A program made the position numbers and the translations under genes. From Chitinophaga eiseniae (GTDB lineage Bacteria > Bacteroidota > Bacteroidia > Chitinophagales > Chitinophagaceae): a DNA stretch of 64,000 nucleotides. This document shows, piece by piece, positions 27,632-36,415 of the stretch (its first letter is position 1; every line of letters begins with the position of its first letter). Location of the stretch: positions 1-64,000 of the forward strand of contig NZ_JABAHZ010000010.1 of assembly GCF_012641265.1 (NCBI RefSeq), given 5' to 3'. A model generated the notes under the pieces. The model was not told where the DNA came from. It made no database searches and worked only from the letters and a program-made list of their open reading frames with translations.

Positions 27632-28807
27632 ATGGACTTACCAATTCATATCATAGAGAAATATTTGCGTGGAGAAGCCAACGAAGAAGAAACCCGGCTG
27701 GTAAACGACTGGTTCTATTCATTCGATGCCAGTGTGGAACCTGCGGATGAAGCACTGGCGGCGTTGAGAGAGGAGATAGGGAAAAAGATACAACATCGCC
27801 TGAACCAAAGTATTGATCTGACTATCAAACGGCAGCAGGAACGACACACGAGGGTGTTGCAATTCGCTGCGGCAGCTGCTATCCTGTTGGGTGTTGGATG
27901 GTATTTCCTGGTGCAGCGGAGCCGGCAGGCACCATTGATCGCTAAAGTGGCAGAAAAGGGAAACGCAGTGGGCAACAGCAAAGCAACGCTTATCCTGGCC
28001 AATGGTAAGGCCATTGCGCTGGACAGCACGGCAGATGGACCTATTGACAGCAAGAATGGCATGCAGATCATCAAGCCGGAAGATGGAAAGGTGACCTATG
28101 TGCCTATCCAGCAATCTTCTCCCTCGTCCGCGGTGGTGTATAATACTATTATCACTCCCAAAAGTGGACAATACAGTGTTACCTTATCAGATGGCACAAA
28201 GGTGTGGCTCAATGCCGCATCATCGCTCCGGTACCCGGTACCGTTTAGCGGCAGCCTGCGGGAAGTGGAATTATCTGGTGAGGGATATTTTGAAGTCGCC
28301 ACGGCGATGTCTGCAGAAGGCAGTAAAATTCCATTTATCGTATCCGTTCGCCATGCAGGTTTGCCCAACGACATGAAGGTAAAGGTGCTGGGCACCAAGT
28401 TTAACGTGATGGCCTATAGCGACGAAGGAACCATAGAAACCTCGTTGGTGGAAGGAAAGGTGGAAACGGCCTACTCTAGTAACAATGCTTTGCTATCGCC
28501 CGGGTTACAATCCACACTGGAGAAAACCACTTTAGGATTTAAAGTTTCCAGGGCCGACCTGCAACGGGCGCTCGCCTGGAAGAATGGAGAGTTCCGGTTT
28601 AGCCGGATGGATATTAAGGGTATCATGCGACAAGTAACGCGCTGGTATGATGTGTCGGTCGAATACCAGGGGAATGTAGATCATATTTACCTCTCGGGTG
28701 TCTTTTCCAGGCAGAACGACATCCGGCAAATGCTGGATATCCTGGAAGCCACCGGTACGGTGCATTTTCAACTAACAGGCAATAAAATTATCGTATCAAC
28801 CAAATAA
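27632..28807 (+). CDS. FecR family anti-sigma factor
   Basis: A 391-residue anti-sigma factor of the SusC-linked type. It has an N-terminal cytoplasmic domain (HIIEKYLRGEANEEETRLVN), a membrane helix at about residues 74-92 (AAAAAILLGVGWYFLV), the segment KATLILANGKAIALDSTAD, the FecR core (LSDGTKVWLNAASSLRYPV, VELSGEGYFEVAT, VKVLGTKFNVMAYSD) and a DUF4974 end (MDIKGIMRQVTRWYDVSVEY). It heads a plus-strand FecR-SusC-SusD group without a sigma gene in front; the likely partner sigma gene lies at the far end, at 34404, on the other strand. Confidence 0.94.
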   Translation: MDLPIHIIEKYLRGEANEEETRLVNDWFYSFDASVEPADEALAALREEIGKKIQHRLNQSIDLTIKRQQERHTRVLQFAAAAAILLGVGWYFLVQRSRQAPLIAKVAEKGNAVGNSKATLILANGKAIALDSTADGPIDSKNGMQIIKPEDGKVTYVPIQQSSPSSAVVYNTIITPKSGQYSVTLSDGTKVWLNAASSLRYPVPFSGSLREVELSGEGYFEVATAMSAEGSKIPFIVSVRHAGLPNDMKVKVLGTKFNVMAYSDEGTIETSLVEGKVETAYSSNNALLSPGLQSTLEKTTLGFKVSRADLQRALAWKNGEFRFSRMDIKGIMRQVTRWYDVSVEYQGNVDHIYLSGVFSRQNDIRQMLDILEATGTVHFQLTGNKIIVSTK

Positions 28808-28870
28808 GCATATTCCCAAAATCGCTGCCCAATGAATAGTACATAAAATTCCACGAACACGCAGGTCCTA

Positions 28871-28906
28871 AAAAATAAATCCGGAAGTGCGGACACACTT
28901 CCGGAT
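28871..28906 (-). promoter_or_regulatory. Leader palindrome of SusC (terminator-like on the antisense strand)
   Basis: ATCCGGAAGTG and CACTTCCGGAT form an 11-bp perfect inverted repeat around a 6-base loop, with an A/T tract (AAAAATAA) on the side away from SusC. Read on the minus strand it is a hairpin followed by ATTTATTTTT, a terminator for antisense RNA. The inner 9-bp arms are identical to those before the SusC at 25445, in the same orientation relative to the gene. A perfect -7 element follows 3 bases later. Confidence 0.6.
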
Positions 28907-28909
28907 GGA

Positions 28910-28917
28910 TACATTTG
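28910..28917 (+). promoter_or_regulatory. -7 promoter element before SusC
   Basis: TACATTTG is a perfect match to TAnnTTTG and lies 65 bases before the SusC ATG, immediately after the leader palindrome. A promoter here would let SusC/SusD be transcribed apart from FecR, and a protein or fold at the palindrome would sit on its -33 region. No clear -33 TTG is seen. Confidence 0.45.
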
Positions 28918-28982
28918 GGCCCTAAACCGTCTGTAATTAAATCGCTTTACAACCAATTTATCACCCAAACATTCTAAAGATA

Positions 28983-31900
28983 ATGAATCTTATTCCCATT
29001 TGGGGCAGATTTAAATATCTGTGGCCCTTTCATGCCCGTTTTTTTCTACTCATGAAGTTAATGATCTGTTTTCTACTTGTTGCTACCTTCCAGGTGAATG
29101 CCACCACTATGGCGCAAACCGTGACAATAAAAGGTGCGAACCTCCCGCTGCTGACCATATTTGAAAAAATCAAGTCACAAACGGGTTATGCGTTTGTATA
29201 CCAGGACGACCTGCTCAAAAAAGCAGTACCGGTTACGGTAGACGAAGTCAATAAACCGCTGGAAGAAGTACTGTTACAGGTTTTCAGGAACCAGCCGCTG
29301 GTATATGAATTAAAGTACAAAACCATTATTATCCGGGGGAAACCCGTTCCACCAACAACCAGGCAGGGTCAGTATTTCCAGGCCAGCGGTACTGTTTATA
29401 ACAACATCGGCGAACCGTTGGTGGGCGCCACTATTATGCTCAAGGGAACGCAACTTTCCACGATTACCAACAACGCCGGTAAGTTCTCGATGAAGGTGCC
29501 TGATATTGGCGGGACGCTGGTGATCAGCTATACCACTTATGTTTCCCAGGAAGTCAGCGTGCTCAATACCACCCGTTTCCCGGTCGATGTGATACTGCAA
29601 CTGAATGCCAAGAGCATCGAGGAAGTAGTCGTAGTGGGATATGGTACCCAGAAACGAAAGTATCTCACCGGATCCATTGCGTCTATTGGTCCGAGGGAAC
29701 TAAGACAGAGTCCTGTGGCCAATATCAGTAATGCGCTGGCAGGGCGGTTACCGGGCCTGATCACCGTACAAAACAGCGGAGAGCCCGGCGCCGACGGATC
29801 TAATCTCTTTATCCGGGGATTAAGTACTACCGGCAACAACAGCCCGATTATCCTGGTGGACGGTATCCAGCGTTCCTTTGGCGACATTGACCCCAACGAA
29901 ATTTCAGACATCAGCATCCTGAAAGATGCCGGTTCTACTGCTATCTATGGTATCAATGGCGCTAATGGCGTGATCCTGGTAACCACCAAAAGAGGCACTT
30001 CTTCCAAACCCCGTATCAATGTAACCTTACAAAACGGGTGGCAAAGTCCTACGAGGTTGCCGAAGTATGCCGACTCATACGATGGCCTTAGCATGTACCG
30101 CGAGGGATTAATTAACGACGGTTTACCAGTGGCCATACAGTATACGGATTCTGTATTGCAATATTACCGGGATAGAAGTAAACCCGCTTATCAATACATC
30201 TATCCAAACGTAGACTGGATGGAAGCGATGCTGAAGCCCTACTCCCTCATGCAACAGGGAAATATCAACGTGACCGGCGGTAATGAATTTGCCAAATACT
30301 TTGTATCCATGGGGTATCTGCGGCAAAACGGATTGTACCGGTATGAAGATCAGATTAAGGGATACAATATGCAGGCTATTACCAACAAGTATAACTTCCG
30401 TTCCAATATCGATCTCCAGGTGTCGAAAGACCTTAGCATGGAGCTGGGGCTGGGAGCTATTGTGCGGGACCGTAACTATCCCGGCGCCAATGCGAGTGAT
30501 ATTTTCGGCGCCATTAAATCAACACCTGCCTGGTGGTATCCTGTCACCAATCCTGATGGCAGCCCGGCGGCATTTAATAACGTGCCGGCCTCTCCCTATG
30601 TGCAGTTAACCCAATCCGGTTACCAGCGGAATTTTGAAACAAACCTGCAGTCGACCGCAGGCTTCAAATGGGATATGCGTTATTTCCTGAAAGGACTTAG
30701 CTCAAGGGTACGCCTCTCTTTTGATAACACCAACTATCGTAACGCGAGACGGGATCTTTCCAGGCGTACTTTCCTGTACAAGCTGTTGCCGGGCGTAATA
30801 GCAGATACGGTTACCGACCTGACTAAAAGCGGCACCTACCAGGTGGTGGAAAACGGGGATGGTACCCTGGGATATGGTGTTACTGCTAACGGTAACAGGC
30901 GTACGACTTTGGAGACCTACCTCAATTATGACAACACTTTTGGACGTCATACTATACAGGCGATGGTGCTTTATACGCAGTCCTCATTTTTTGACGCAGT
31001 GGATGGAGGGGTGTCTAACGCTATTCCCGGGCTGCCATATAAGAACCAGGGGGTGGTTGGAAGGGTCATGTATAACTATGATAACCGTTATACGGTACAG
31101 TTCTCGGGCGCCTACAACGGCGCGGAAAATTTCCCGGCAGGCAAACGCTTTGGCTTTTTCCCTGCTATCTCCGCTGGCTGGGATATCGCAAAAGAGCAGT
31201 TTGTGAAGTCCAGTCCCGGCTTGTCATTTATCGACCAGTTGAAATTAAGAGGGTCTTACGGTATTACCGGTACGTATGCGTTGCCATCAGGCAGGTTCTC
31301 CTATCTGAGCCAGTGGAATCCTAACGATGCAGGATACCAGTTTGGCGTAAACCGGGATGGTACCAGTTATGGCGGCGCCTATGAACAGCGTATTCCCAAT
31401 CCTAATCTTACCTGGGAGAAGGGAAACAAAACGGACCTGGGATTAGACCTCGGTTTGTGGAAAGGGGGATTGAACCTGACAGTGGAATATTTCAGGGAGA
31501 AACGCAAGGATATCCTGATTAACTCAGAACTGGTGCCTGCCACCGTGGGCCTGTTGAATCAGCCTGCGTTGAATGCCGCCATTGTGAATAAACATGGGAT
31601 TGATTTATCTATAGAGCACCGGCAGGAATTCAGGAAGCAGGGCTATGCTGTTCGTGTCAACTATTCGTATTCCACTAACCAGATTGCCTACTATGCGCAA
31701 CCAGACTATAAAGGCCGGGAATGGCAGGCGAGGGCTGGTACAGAAGTCGGATCTATGTATGGCTATACTGCCGTTGGCTTCTTCAAGAATGCGGATGATA
31801 TAGCGAAGAGTCCTTCCCAATCGGTGTTTGGAACGGTACAGCCGGGAGATATCAAGTACAAGGATATCAATGGCGATGGCATCATTAACTCACTTGATGC

Positions 31901-32408
31901 CGGTTATCTGCCAGGAAAGCGCAATCAGCCCAATTCTATTTTGGGGGTAAGTCTTACTTACCATTACGCCAGCTTCGATGTCAGTGTATTATTCCAGGGC
32001 GCTTACGGTGGATCTGTAATGGTTAACGGATCGGGTATCTTCCCTTTTTCAAGATTTGCAGGTGTATTGGCGGAAGTTAAAGACAACCACTGGGTAGCCT
32101 CCAATCCCGACGGAAACTACAAGTATCCGCGTTTGTCTTCACAAGATAATACCAATAATCAGCAGTTTTCCACTTTTTGGACCTACTCCAGTAATTATGT
32201 CCGTCTGAAAACAGTTGAAATCGGATACAATATTCCCCGGTATTGGCTGAACCGTATAGGATTTAGCAATGCCAGGGTCTTTGTAAATGGTATTAACCTC
32301 ATCACCTGGGACAAACTTAAAATTTTTGATCCTGAAATATCAGACAGAGGTACAGGTAGTTATCCTCAGCAGCGTGTAATCAATGCAGGACTGACTTTTT
32401 CATTTTAA
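28983..32408 (+). CDS. SusC/RagA-family receptor with STN domain
   Basis: A TonB-linked outer-membrane channel of 1141 residues. A longer N-terminus precedes the secretion signal (MKLMICFLLVATFQVNATTM). An STN domain (about residues 50-115: LLTIFEKIKSQTGYAFVYQD), a carboxypeptidase-like domain (ASGTVYNNIGEPLVGATIML), a linker with EEVVVVGYGTQKRKYLTGSI, the plug (LFIRGLSTTGNNSPIILVDG, AGSTAIYGINGANGVILVTT) and a barrel ending NAGLTFSF are visible. It lies 175 bases after FecR and 71 bases before SusD. Its STN domain fits signalling to that FecR. Confidence 0.95.
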   Translation: MNLIPIWGRFKYLWPFHARFFLLMKLMICFLLVATFQVNATTMAQTVTIKGANLPLLTIFEKIKSQTGYAFVYQDDLLKKAVPVTVDEVNKPLEEVLLQVFRNQPLVYELKYKTIIIRGKPVPPTTRQGQYFQASGTVYNNIGEPLVGATIMLKGTQLSTITNNAGKFSMKVPDIGGTLVISYTTYVSQEVSVLNTTRFPVDVILQLNAKSIEEVVVVGYGTQKRKYLTGSIASIGPRELRQSPVANISNALAGRLPGLITVQNSGEPGADGSNLFIRGLSTTGNNSPIILVDGIQRSFGDIDPNEISDISILKDAGSTAIYGINGANGVILVTTKRGTSSKPRINVTLQNGWQSPTRLPKYADSYDGLSMYREGLINDGLPVAIQYTDSVLQYYRDRSKPAYQYIYPNVDWMEAMLKPYSLMQQGNINVTGGNEFAKYFVSMGYLRQNGLYRYEDQIKGYNMQAITNKYNFRSNIDLQVSKDLSMELGLGAIVRDRNYPGANASDIFGAIKSTPAWWYPVTNPDGSPAAFNNVPASPYVQLTQSGYQRNFETNLQSTAGFKWDMRYFLKGLSSRVRLSFDNTNYRNARRDLSRRTFLYKLLPGVIADTVTDLTKSGTYQVVENGDGTLGYGVTANGNRRTTLETYLNYDNTFGRHTIQAMVLYTQSSFFDAVDGGVSNAIPGLPYKNQGVVGRVMYNYDNRYTVQFSGAYNGAENFPAGKRFGFFPAISAGWDIAKEQFVKSSPGLSFIDQLKLRGSYGITGTYALPSGRFSYLSQWNPNDAGYQFGVNRDGTSYGGAYEQRIPNPNLTWEKGNKTDLGLDLGLWKGGLNLTVEYFREKRKDILINSELVPATVGLLNQPALNAAIVNKHGIDLSIEHRQEFRKQGYAVRVNYSYSTNQIAYYAQPDYKGREWQARAGTEVGSMYGYTAVGFFKNADDIAKSPSQSVFGTVQPGDIKYKDINGDGIINSLDAGYLPGKRNQPNSILGVSLTYHYASFDVSVLFQGAYGGSVMVNGSGIFPFSRFAGVLAEVKDNHWVASNPDGNYKYPRLSSQDNTNNQQFSTFWTYSSNYVRLKTVEIGYNIPRYWLNRIGFSNARVFVNGINLITWDKLKIFDPEISDRGTGSYPQQRVINAGLTFSF

Positions 32409-32479
32409 TAACATTAATGCGATTGGATAATTATACCATTCCTGCACCGATTATTTGCTTAACTTAAAATCAGCAACAA

Positions 32480-34354
32480 ATGATGCGCAAATTATTATAC
32501 TACGGACTAATGTTGCTTTGCATAACAACAATATCCTGTAAAAAATATCTCGATGTCGTTCCCAAGGAAGTGGTTACGGAGAAAGACATTTACGACAATA
32601 TTAACACGGCAGAACGGGCCTGGGCGAATATGTATACCTCATTAAGTACAAGTTCCACAAATATTTATACCAACACCACCCTTGCTGCATGTACCGATGA
32701 ATGCAAGAACCACTGGGAAAATGTTCCGGAACTAAAGTTTAATTCCGGGGCCTGGGGACCAACAGACAACTCCCTCGATAATTGGGGAACTGCCTGGCAG
32801 TTTATCCGGAGGGCTAATATTTTCCTGAAAAATATTGATAAGACTCCTATTCCCCAGGATAGGGCAGATTACTATAGTACGCGTATTCCTCAGTATAAGG
32901 CGGAGGTCCGTTTTCTCAGGGCCAAATTATATTTTGAGTTGCTCAGGGCCTATGGCGCGGTGCCCTTGCTCGGAGATGATGTTACAGATGTAAGTGCGAA
33001 AGTGCCTGATGAGCTGAACATCAGGAAGCCGATTGATAATGTGGTAAATTATATAGTAACGGAACTGGACCAGGTAGCACCCATTTTGCCTATTGACTAC
33101 ACTGATAATCCCGGAGAAACAGGGCGAATTACCCGCGGTGGGGCTATGGCATTGAAAGCGATTACTTTACTATATGCGGCCAGTCCCTTGTTGAACGGTA
33201 ATACAATGTATGCGGGTATAAAAAACACGGATGGAACGCAGCTTTTCCCGCAGGCATATGATAAAGAAAAGTGGAAGAAAGCGGCCGACGCGGCCAAAGC
33301 GGTATTGGATATGAATGTATATGCCTTGAATAATCCCAATCCAGCGAATCCTATCGACAACTACGCCCGCCTGTTCTTCTCACGGGAGTACAAAGAAACT
33401 ATCTTACCCCTGTTACTGGGCTCTACCAGGGATCTGGATCAGAATGTACAACCGAATGGACAGGATGCCCAGTCTGCCGGAGGATACGGTAAATTTAGTG
33501 TGCTCCAGGAAATGGTGGATGCTTACGAAATGAAAAATGGGCTGCCTATTACAGATCCTGGCTCAGGCTACACTAAAGACGGATTTTGGAATGGCCCATT
33601 ATGGGATGGGAAAACTTTCCGGCAGGCTGCAAACATTTCCAATATGTATAAAGACCGGGATCCCCGATTTTATGCCAGTATCAATTTTCAATATGCTTTA
33701 TGGGATTCTGCTAATCACCGGCGGCCGTTGCGATATGCTTATTTCGGTAACAATGGCGGAGCCTCTGACGGTTGGCCCAAATCGGGTACCAATTGCGAGA
33801 CCGGGTATAACATGAGAAAATGGTGCGATCCAGGCGTGAATCTGCGCGGAGCAGGAAACGGCAACCGAAATTTTCCGATCATCCGGCTGGCGGAAATTTA
33901 TCTTATTTATGCAGAAGCAATGAATGAATACCTGGACGCTCCCAGCCAGGACGTATATGACGCCATCAATAAAGTAAGGGCCCGTGTATCGATGCCTGCA
34001 TTACCGGTGAACGGCACAAACGACAATACAAAAGTGGGCATGCGGAAACGGATTCAAAATGAATGGCGGGTAGAATTCGCTTTTGAGGGAAAACGATTTT
34101 GGAATGTACGCCGCTGGCTGATCGCCAAAAATGTGGATAATGGAAGTGTACATGGTATGAATGCGAGGCCCACTTCCGCAGAATTGCAGGCTACAGGACT
34201 AGATCCTAACAGCGAGGCCGCGGGCGTTGCCGTATTTTACAAGCTCACCACCATACAAACCCGTGTGTTTATGGACCGGCACTACCTCATGCCGATCCCT
34301 CAGTCAGAGATAGACAAGGGAGGAGGGAAACTGGTGCAGAATTTAGGCTGGTAA
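32480..34354 (+). CDS. SusD/RagB-family nutrient-binding lipoprotein
   Basis: A 624-residue lipoprotein, long for the family. The lipobox is ITTISC (LMLLCITTISCKKYLDVVPK). Family marks include YKAEVRFLRAKLYFELLRAY with GAVPLLGDD, the GRITRGGAMALKAITLLYAA segment, FPIIRLAEIYLIYAEAMNEY and NEWRVEFAFEGKRFWNVRRW. It ends 7 bases before a strong two-way terminator. It is the cargo-binding partner of the SusC just upstream. Confidence 0.95.
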   Translation: MMRKLLYYGLMLLCITTISCKKYLDVVPKEVVTEKDIYDNINTAERAWANMYTSLSTSSTNIYTNTTLAACTDECKNHWENVPELKFNSGAWGPTDNSLDNWGTAWQFIRRANIFLKNIDKTPIPQDRADYYSTRIPQYKAEVRFLRAKLYFELLRAYGAVPLLGDDVTDVSAKVPDELNIRKPIDNVVNYIVTELDQVAPILPIDYTDNPGETGRITRGGAMALKAITLLYAASPLLNGNTMYAGIKNTDGTQLFPQAYDKEKWKKAADAAKAVLDMNVYALNNPNPANPIDNYARLFFSREYKETILPLLLGSTRDLDQNVQPNGQDAQSAGGYGKFSVLQEMVDAYEMKNGLPITDPGSGYTKDGFWNGPLWDGKTFRQAANISNMYKDRDPRFYASINFQYALWDSANHRRPLRYAYFGNNGGASDGWPKSGTNCETGYNMRKWCDPGVNLRGAGNGNRNFPIIRLAEIYLIYAEAMNEYLDAPSQDVYDAINKVRARVSMPALPVNGTNDNTKVGMRKRIQNEWRVEFAFEGKRFWNVRRWLIAKNVDNGSVHGMNARPTSAELQATGLDPNSEAAGVAVFYKLTTIQTRVFMDRHYLMPIPQSEIDKGGGKLVQNLGW

Positions 34355-34361
34355 AGCCCAA

Positions 34362-34402
34362 AGAAAAGTGCCGGTGCGAAGTATACGCACCGGCACTTTT
34401 CT
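34362..34402. terminator. Two-way Rho-independent terminator between SusD and the sigma gene
   Basis: A perfect 17-bp stem (AGAAAAGTGCCGGTGCG and its complement) around a 7-base loop, with A/T-rich outer ends on both sides. It lies between the convergent SusD and sigma genes and would end both transcripts. Confidence 0.9.
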
Positions 34403-34403
34403 C

Positions 34404-34958
34404 TTATCCCAAAAACATAAAAAGCATATGTTTAAGTCTGAACTTTAAACGCTCCAATGCTTTGTGTATCTGGTTATCCACCGTTTTTTTGCTGATCTTC
34501 AGCGTTTGTGCTATCTCTTTGGAGGTCATGCCCTCTTCCCGGCTATATTGAAAAATAAGTCTGCATTTTTCGGGGAGCAGGTCTATTTCCTTATACAGTA
34601 GTTCCAATATTTTTTTGTTGTGTACCACATGGCTGATTTCCGGTACTAACTCAGCAGCACTATCCATAGCGGCCTCCCTGGTATATTTCCGGGCATAAGC
34701 CTTTTTCCTGATTTGAGTGAGCACCTGGTATTTGACGGCAGTAACAAGGTAGTTCTCTAACTGCTGGATGGCGACTTTCTTCCTGTTATTCCATAAACTC
34801 AGGAATACGTCATGTACCACATCTTCCGCTGCCCCGGCATCTTTCAGGTGCTTGTTGGCAACAAGGAACAATTTTTCCCAATACCGTATATATAAATCGT
34901 TAAATAGATCTCTATCACCATTGGCTAAAAAAGTGGCTGAATCTTCAGACGTGGACAT
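34404..34958 (-). CDS. ECF RNA polymerase sigma factor
   Basis: A 184-residue ECF sigma factor. Region 2 lies at about residues 20-85 (IRYWEKLFLVANKHLKDAGA, EDVVHDVFLSLWNNRKKV) and region 4 at about 125-178 (LPEKCRLIFQYSREEGMTSK, then TLKISKKTVDNQIHKALERL). It converges on the SusD gene rather than preceding its FecR. It is the only sigma gene in the window without an adjacent FecR, and the FecR at 27632 is the only FecR without an adjacent sigma, so the two probably form a pair across the SusC/SusD genes (inference). A perfect -7 element lies 87 bases upstream. Confidence 0.93.
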   Translation of the reverse strand: MSTSEDSATFLANGDRDLFNDLYIRYWEKLFLVANKHLKDAGAAEDVVHDVFLSLWNNRKKVAIQQLENYLVTAVKYQVLTQIRKKAYARKYTREAAMDSAAELVPEISHVVHNKKILELLYKEIDLLPEKCRLIFQYSREEGMTSKEIAQTLKISKKTVDNQIHKALERLKFRLKHMLFMFLG

Positions 34959-35044
34959 AACTATAATAACCTATTTAATCAAGAATAGTTACACTAATAT
35001 AGCGTACAAACAATTGGATTTTTAAAGAGATTGTTGGAATAGTG

Positions 35045-35052
35045 CAAATATA
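35045..35052 (-). promoter_or_regulatory. -7 promoter element before the sigma gene
   Basis: Minus-strand TATATTTG is a perfect match to TAnnTTTG. It would give a leader of about 80 bases before the sigma gene starting at 34958. The site lies between that gene and the upstream hydrolase gene, so the sigma gene can be expressed alone. Confidence 0.45.
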
Positions 35053-35084
35053 GTAAATTCAATGGTGTAGTTATTGTGTTATAT

Positions 35085-35882
35085 TTAGCAGGGAATTGAT
35101 TGTAGGAAGATATTGACAGCAGCAGCAAAACGCTCCGGCTGGTCCATATGGAGGCTGTGACCGGCTCCCTGTATTTCTTCCACGCGAAGTCCGGCATTCA
35201 GCCGTTGCAACGTTTCTGCAACAGCAGTTGTTACCACCCCTTTATCGCCAAATATAAGCAGACATGGAACGTCGATCTGCTGCACTAACCGTCCATAGTC
35301 GGGGTTGGGTGGTGTGAGCACATCAAATGCAGCCATGCTGGTTTGAAGTCTGGCTTTGGCAAATAACTCAATCGTTTCCGCCGACCGGTTTGGATGCCTG
35401 GCTCTTGCAGCTGTCATCACTTCTTCCAATGACAATGTCAGCATTTTCCGATGCTGTTCGGCCACGTCGCTATCGCGTACTTCCTGTTGAACTTGCGGGC
35501 TTAGAAAGGTAGGATCGGCTAAGATAAGGCCACGGAGCAGATTGGGTTTACGGCTTGCCACCACGGCGGCAGTCATACCGCCCATAGAATGTCCGAGCAA
35601 AATAGGAGGCGGAAGTTTGAGGGCGCCAATTAATCCGGCGATGTCATTAGCATGGTCTTCATAGCTGTATCCCTCATCAGGTACACTTGACTGGCCATGC
35701 CCCCTGGCGTCGGGCATGATCACATCATAGTCTTGCTCCAGTATACGGGCGTGGTTTGTCCAGCACAGGCCATTCGTCATTAAGCCATGCAGTAAAATTA
35801 AAGGTGGTTTGTTGCCGCCGGTTCTTGTGTAGTGGATGTTAATGTTGTTTGCTTCGCAGATGGCACTGGTCCAGTGGGTCAT
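35085..35882 (-). CDS. Alpha/beta-hydrolase
   Basis: A soluble alpha/beta-hydrolase of 265 residues without a signal peptide. The oxyanion segment LLHGLMTNG, the nucleophile elbow LLGHSMGGMTA (serine in GHSMG), the acid in LLIFGDKGV and the catalytic histidine in GAGHSLHMDQPERF are all in place. Overall it resembles ring-cleavage-product and ester hydrolases; the substrate is unknown. It is a single gene. A near-consensus -7 element (TAACTTTA) lies about 30 bases upstream on the minus strand. It marks the edge of normal base composition before the AT-rich peptide locus. Confidence 0.88.
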   Translation of the reverse strand: MTHWTSAICEANNINIHYTRTGGNKPPLILLHGLMTNGLCWTNHARILEQDYDVIMPDARGHGQSSVPDEGYSYEDHANDIAGLIGALKLPPPILLGHSMGGMTAAVVASRKPNLLRGLILADPTFLSPQVQQEVRDSDVAEQHRKMLTLSLEEVMTAARARHPNRSAETIELFAKARLQTSMAAFDVLTPPNPDYGRLVQQIDVPCLLIFGDKGVVTTAVAETLQRLNAGLRVEEIQGAGHSLHMDQPERFAAAVNIFLQSIPC

Positions 35883-36415
35883 TTGTTATGTTTCCTTTCC
35901 GGTGTAAGATTCGGGGTAAAGTTAATGAGTAATAGGGATATTGTTTGATGGGAATGATGTATAATAACGGATTAGTATAATCGCATGGTGGTTTTCGGGA
36001 TACTGAAATCAGCGCTCCTGTCAAAAAAACATCATAAAAAGTCATATTAGCGGTTATTTAAGACATTGCTTGTGTTTATTTTTATCTCAGACACTTCACC
36101 AGATACCCGTTACCCTGATTGTTAATGATGTAGTGTTTAGCATCAACGATATTATGTTAAGCGCAGTTGCCCTTTAATTTCTTAACCTTATGAAACTACT
36201 ATTCATTCCATATAGCGTCAGTAATCCTGAAATATAATGCGGCTGATTTTAAAATTATTCTCTTTCTGCATAGTAACAAAGACGCGAATCAGAGAAAAGG
36301 ACTTATTGACATGATAGGGAATCGCGTATATCTATGATTTCCAGTTTTGTTGTTCAGCCGTTACTGCGTCACAGGCTATAATCGAGAGCAATGTATATAG
36401 TCATAAAAGAATGTT
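35883..36415. other. Non-coding entry to the AT-rich island
   Basis: This 533-base stretch holds no credible gene. The base composition drops here compared with the flanking genes. The only signals are the promoter-like pair at 36306-36336 before the precursor gene and a near-consensus -7 element for the hydrolase at the left edge. No repeat, integrase, tRNA or attachment site is seen that would explain how the island arrived. Confidence 0.5.
36306..36336 (+). promoter_or_regulatory. Candidate promoter of the precursor-peptide gene
   Basis: TTG at 36306-36308 and TATCTATG at 36329-36336 (one mismatch to TAnnTTTG) are 20 bases apart, the usual Bacteroidota -33/-7 spacing. The leader to the precursor ATG would be about 70 bases. 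Confidence 0.35.

Noticed and set aside
35839-36045. A 68-residue minus-strand frame before the hydrolase
   Set aside because: It overlaps the hydrolase N-terminus in another frame and has no recognisable features.
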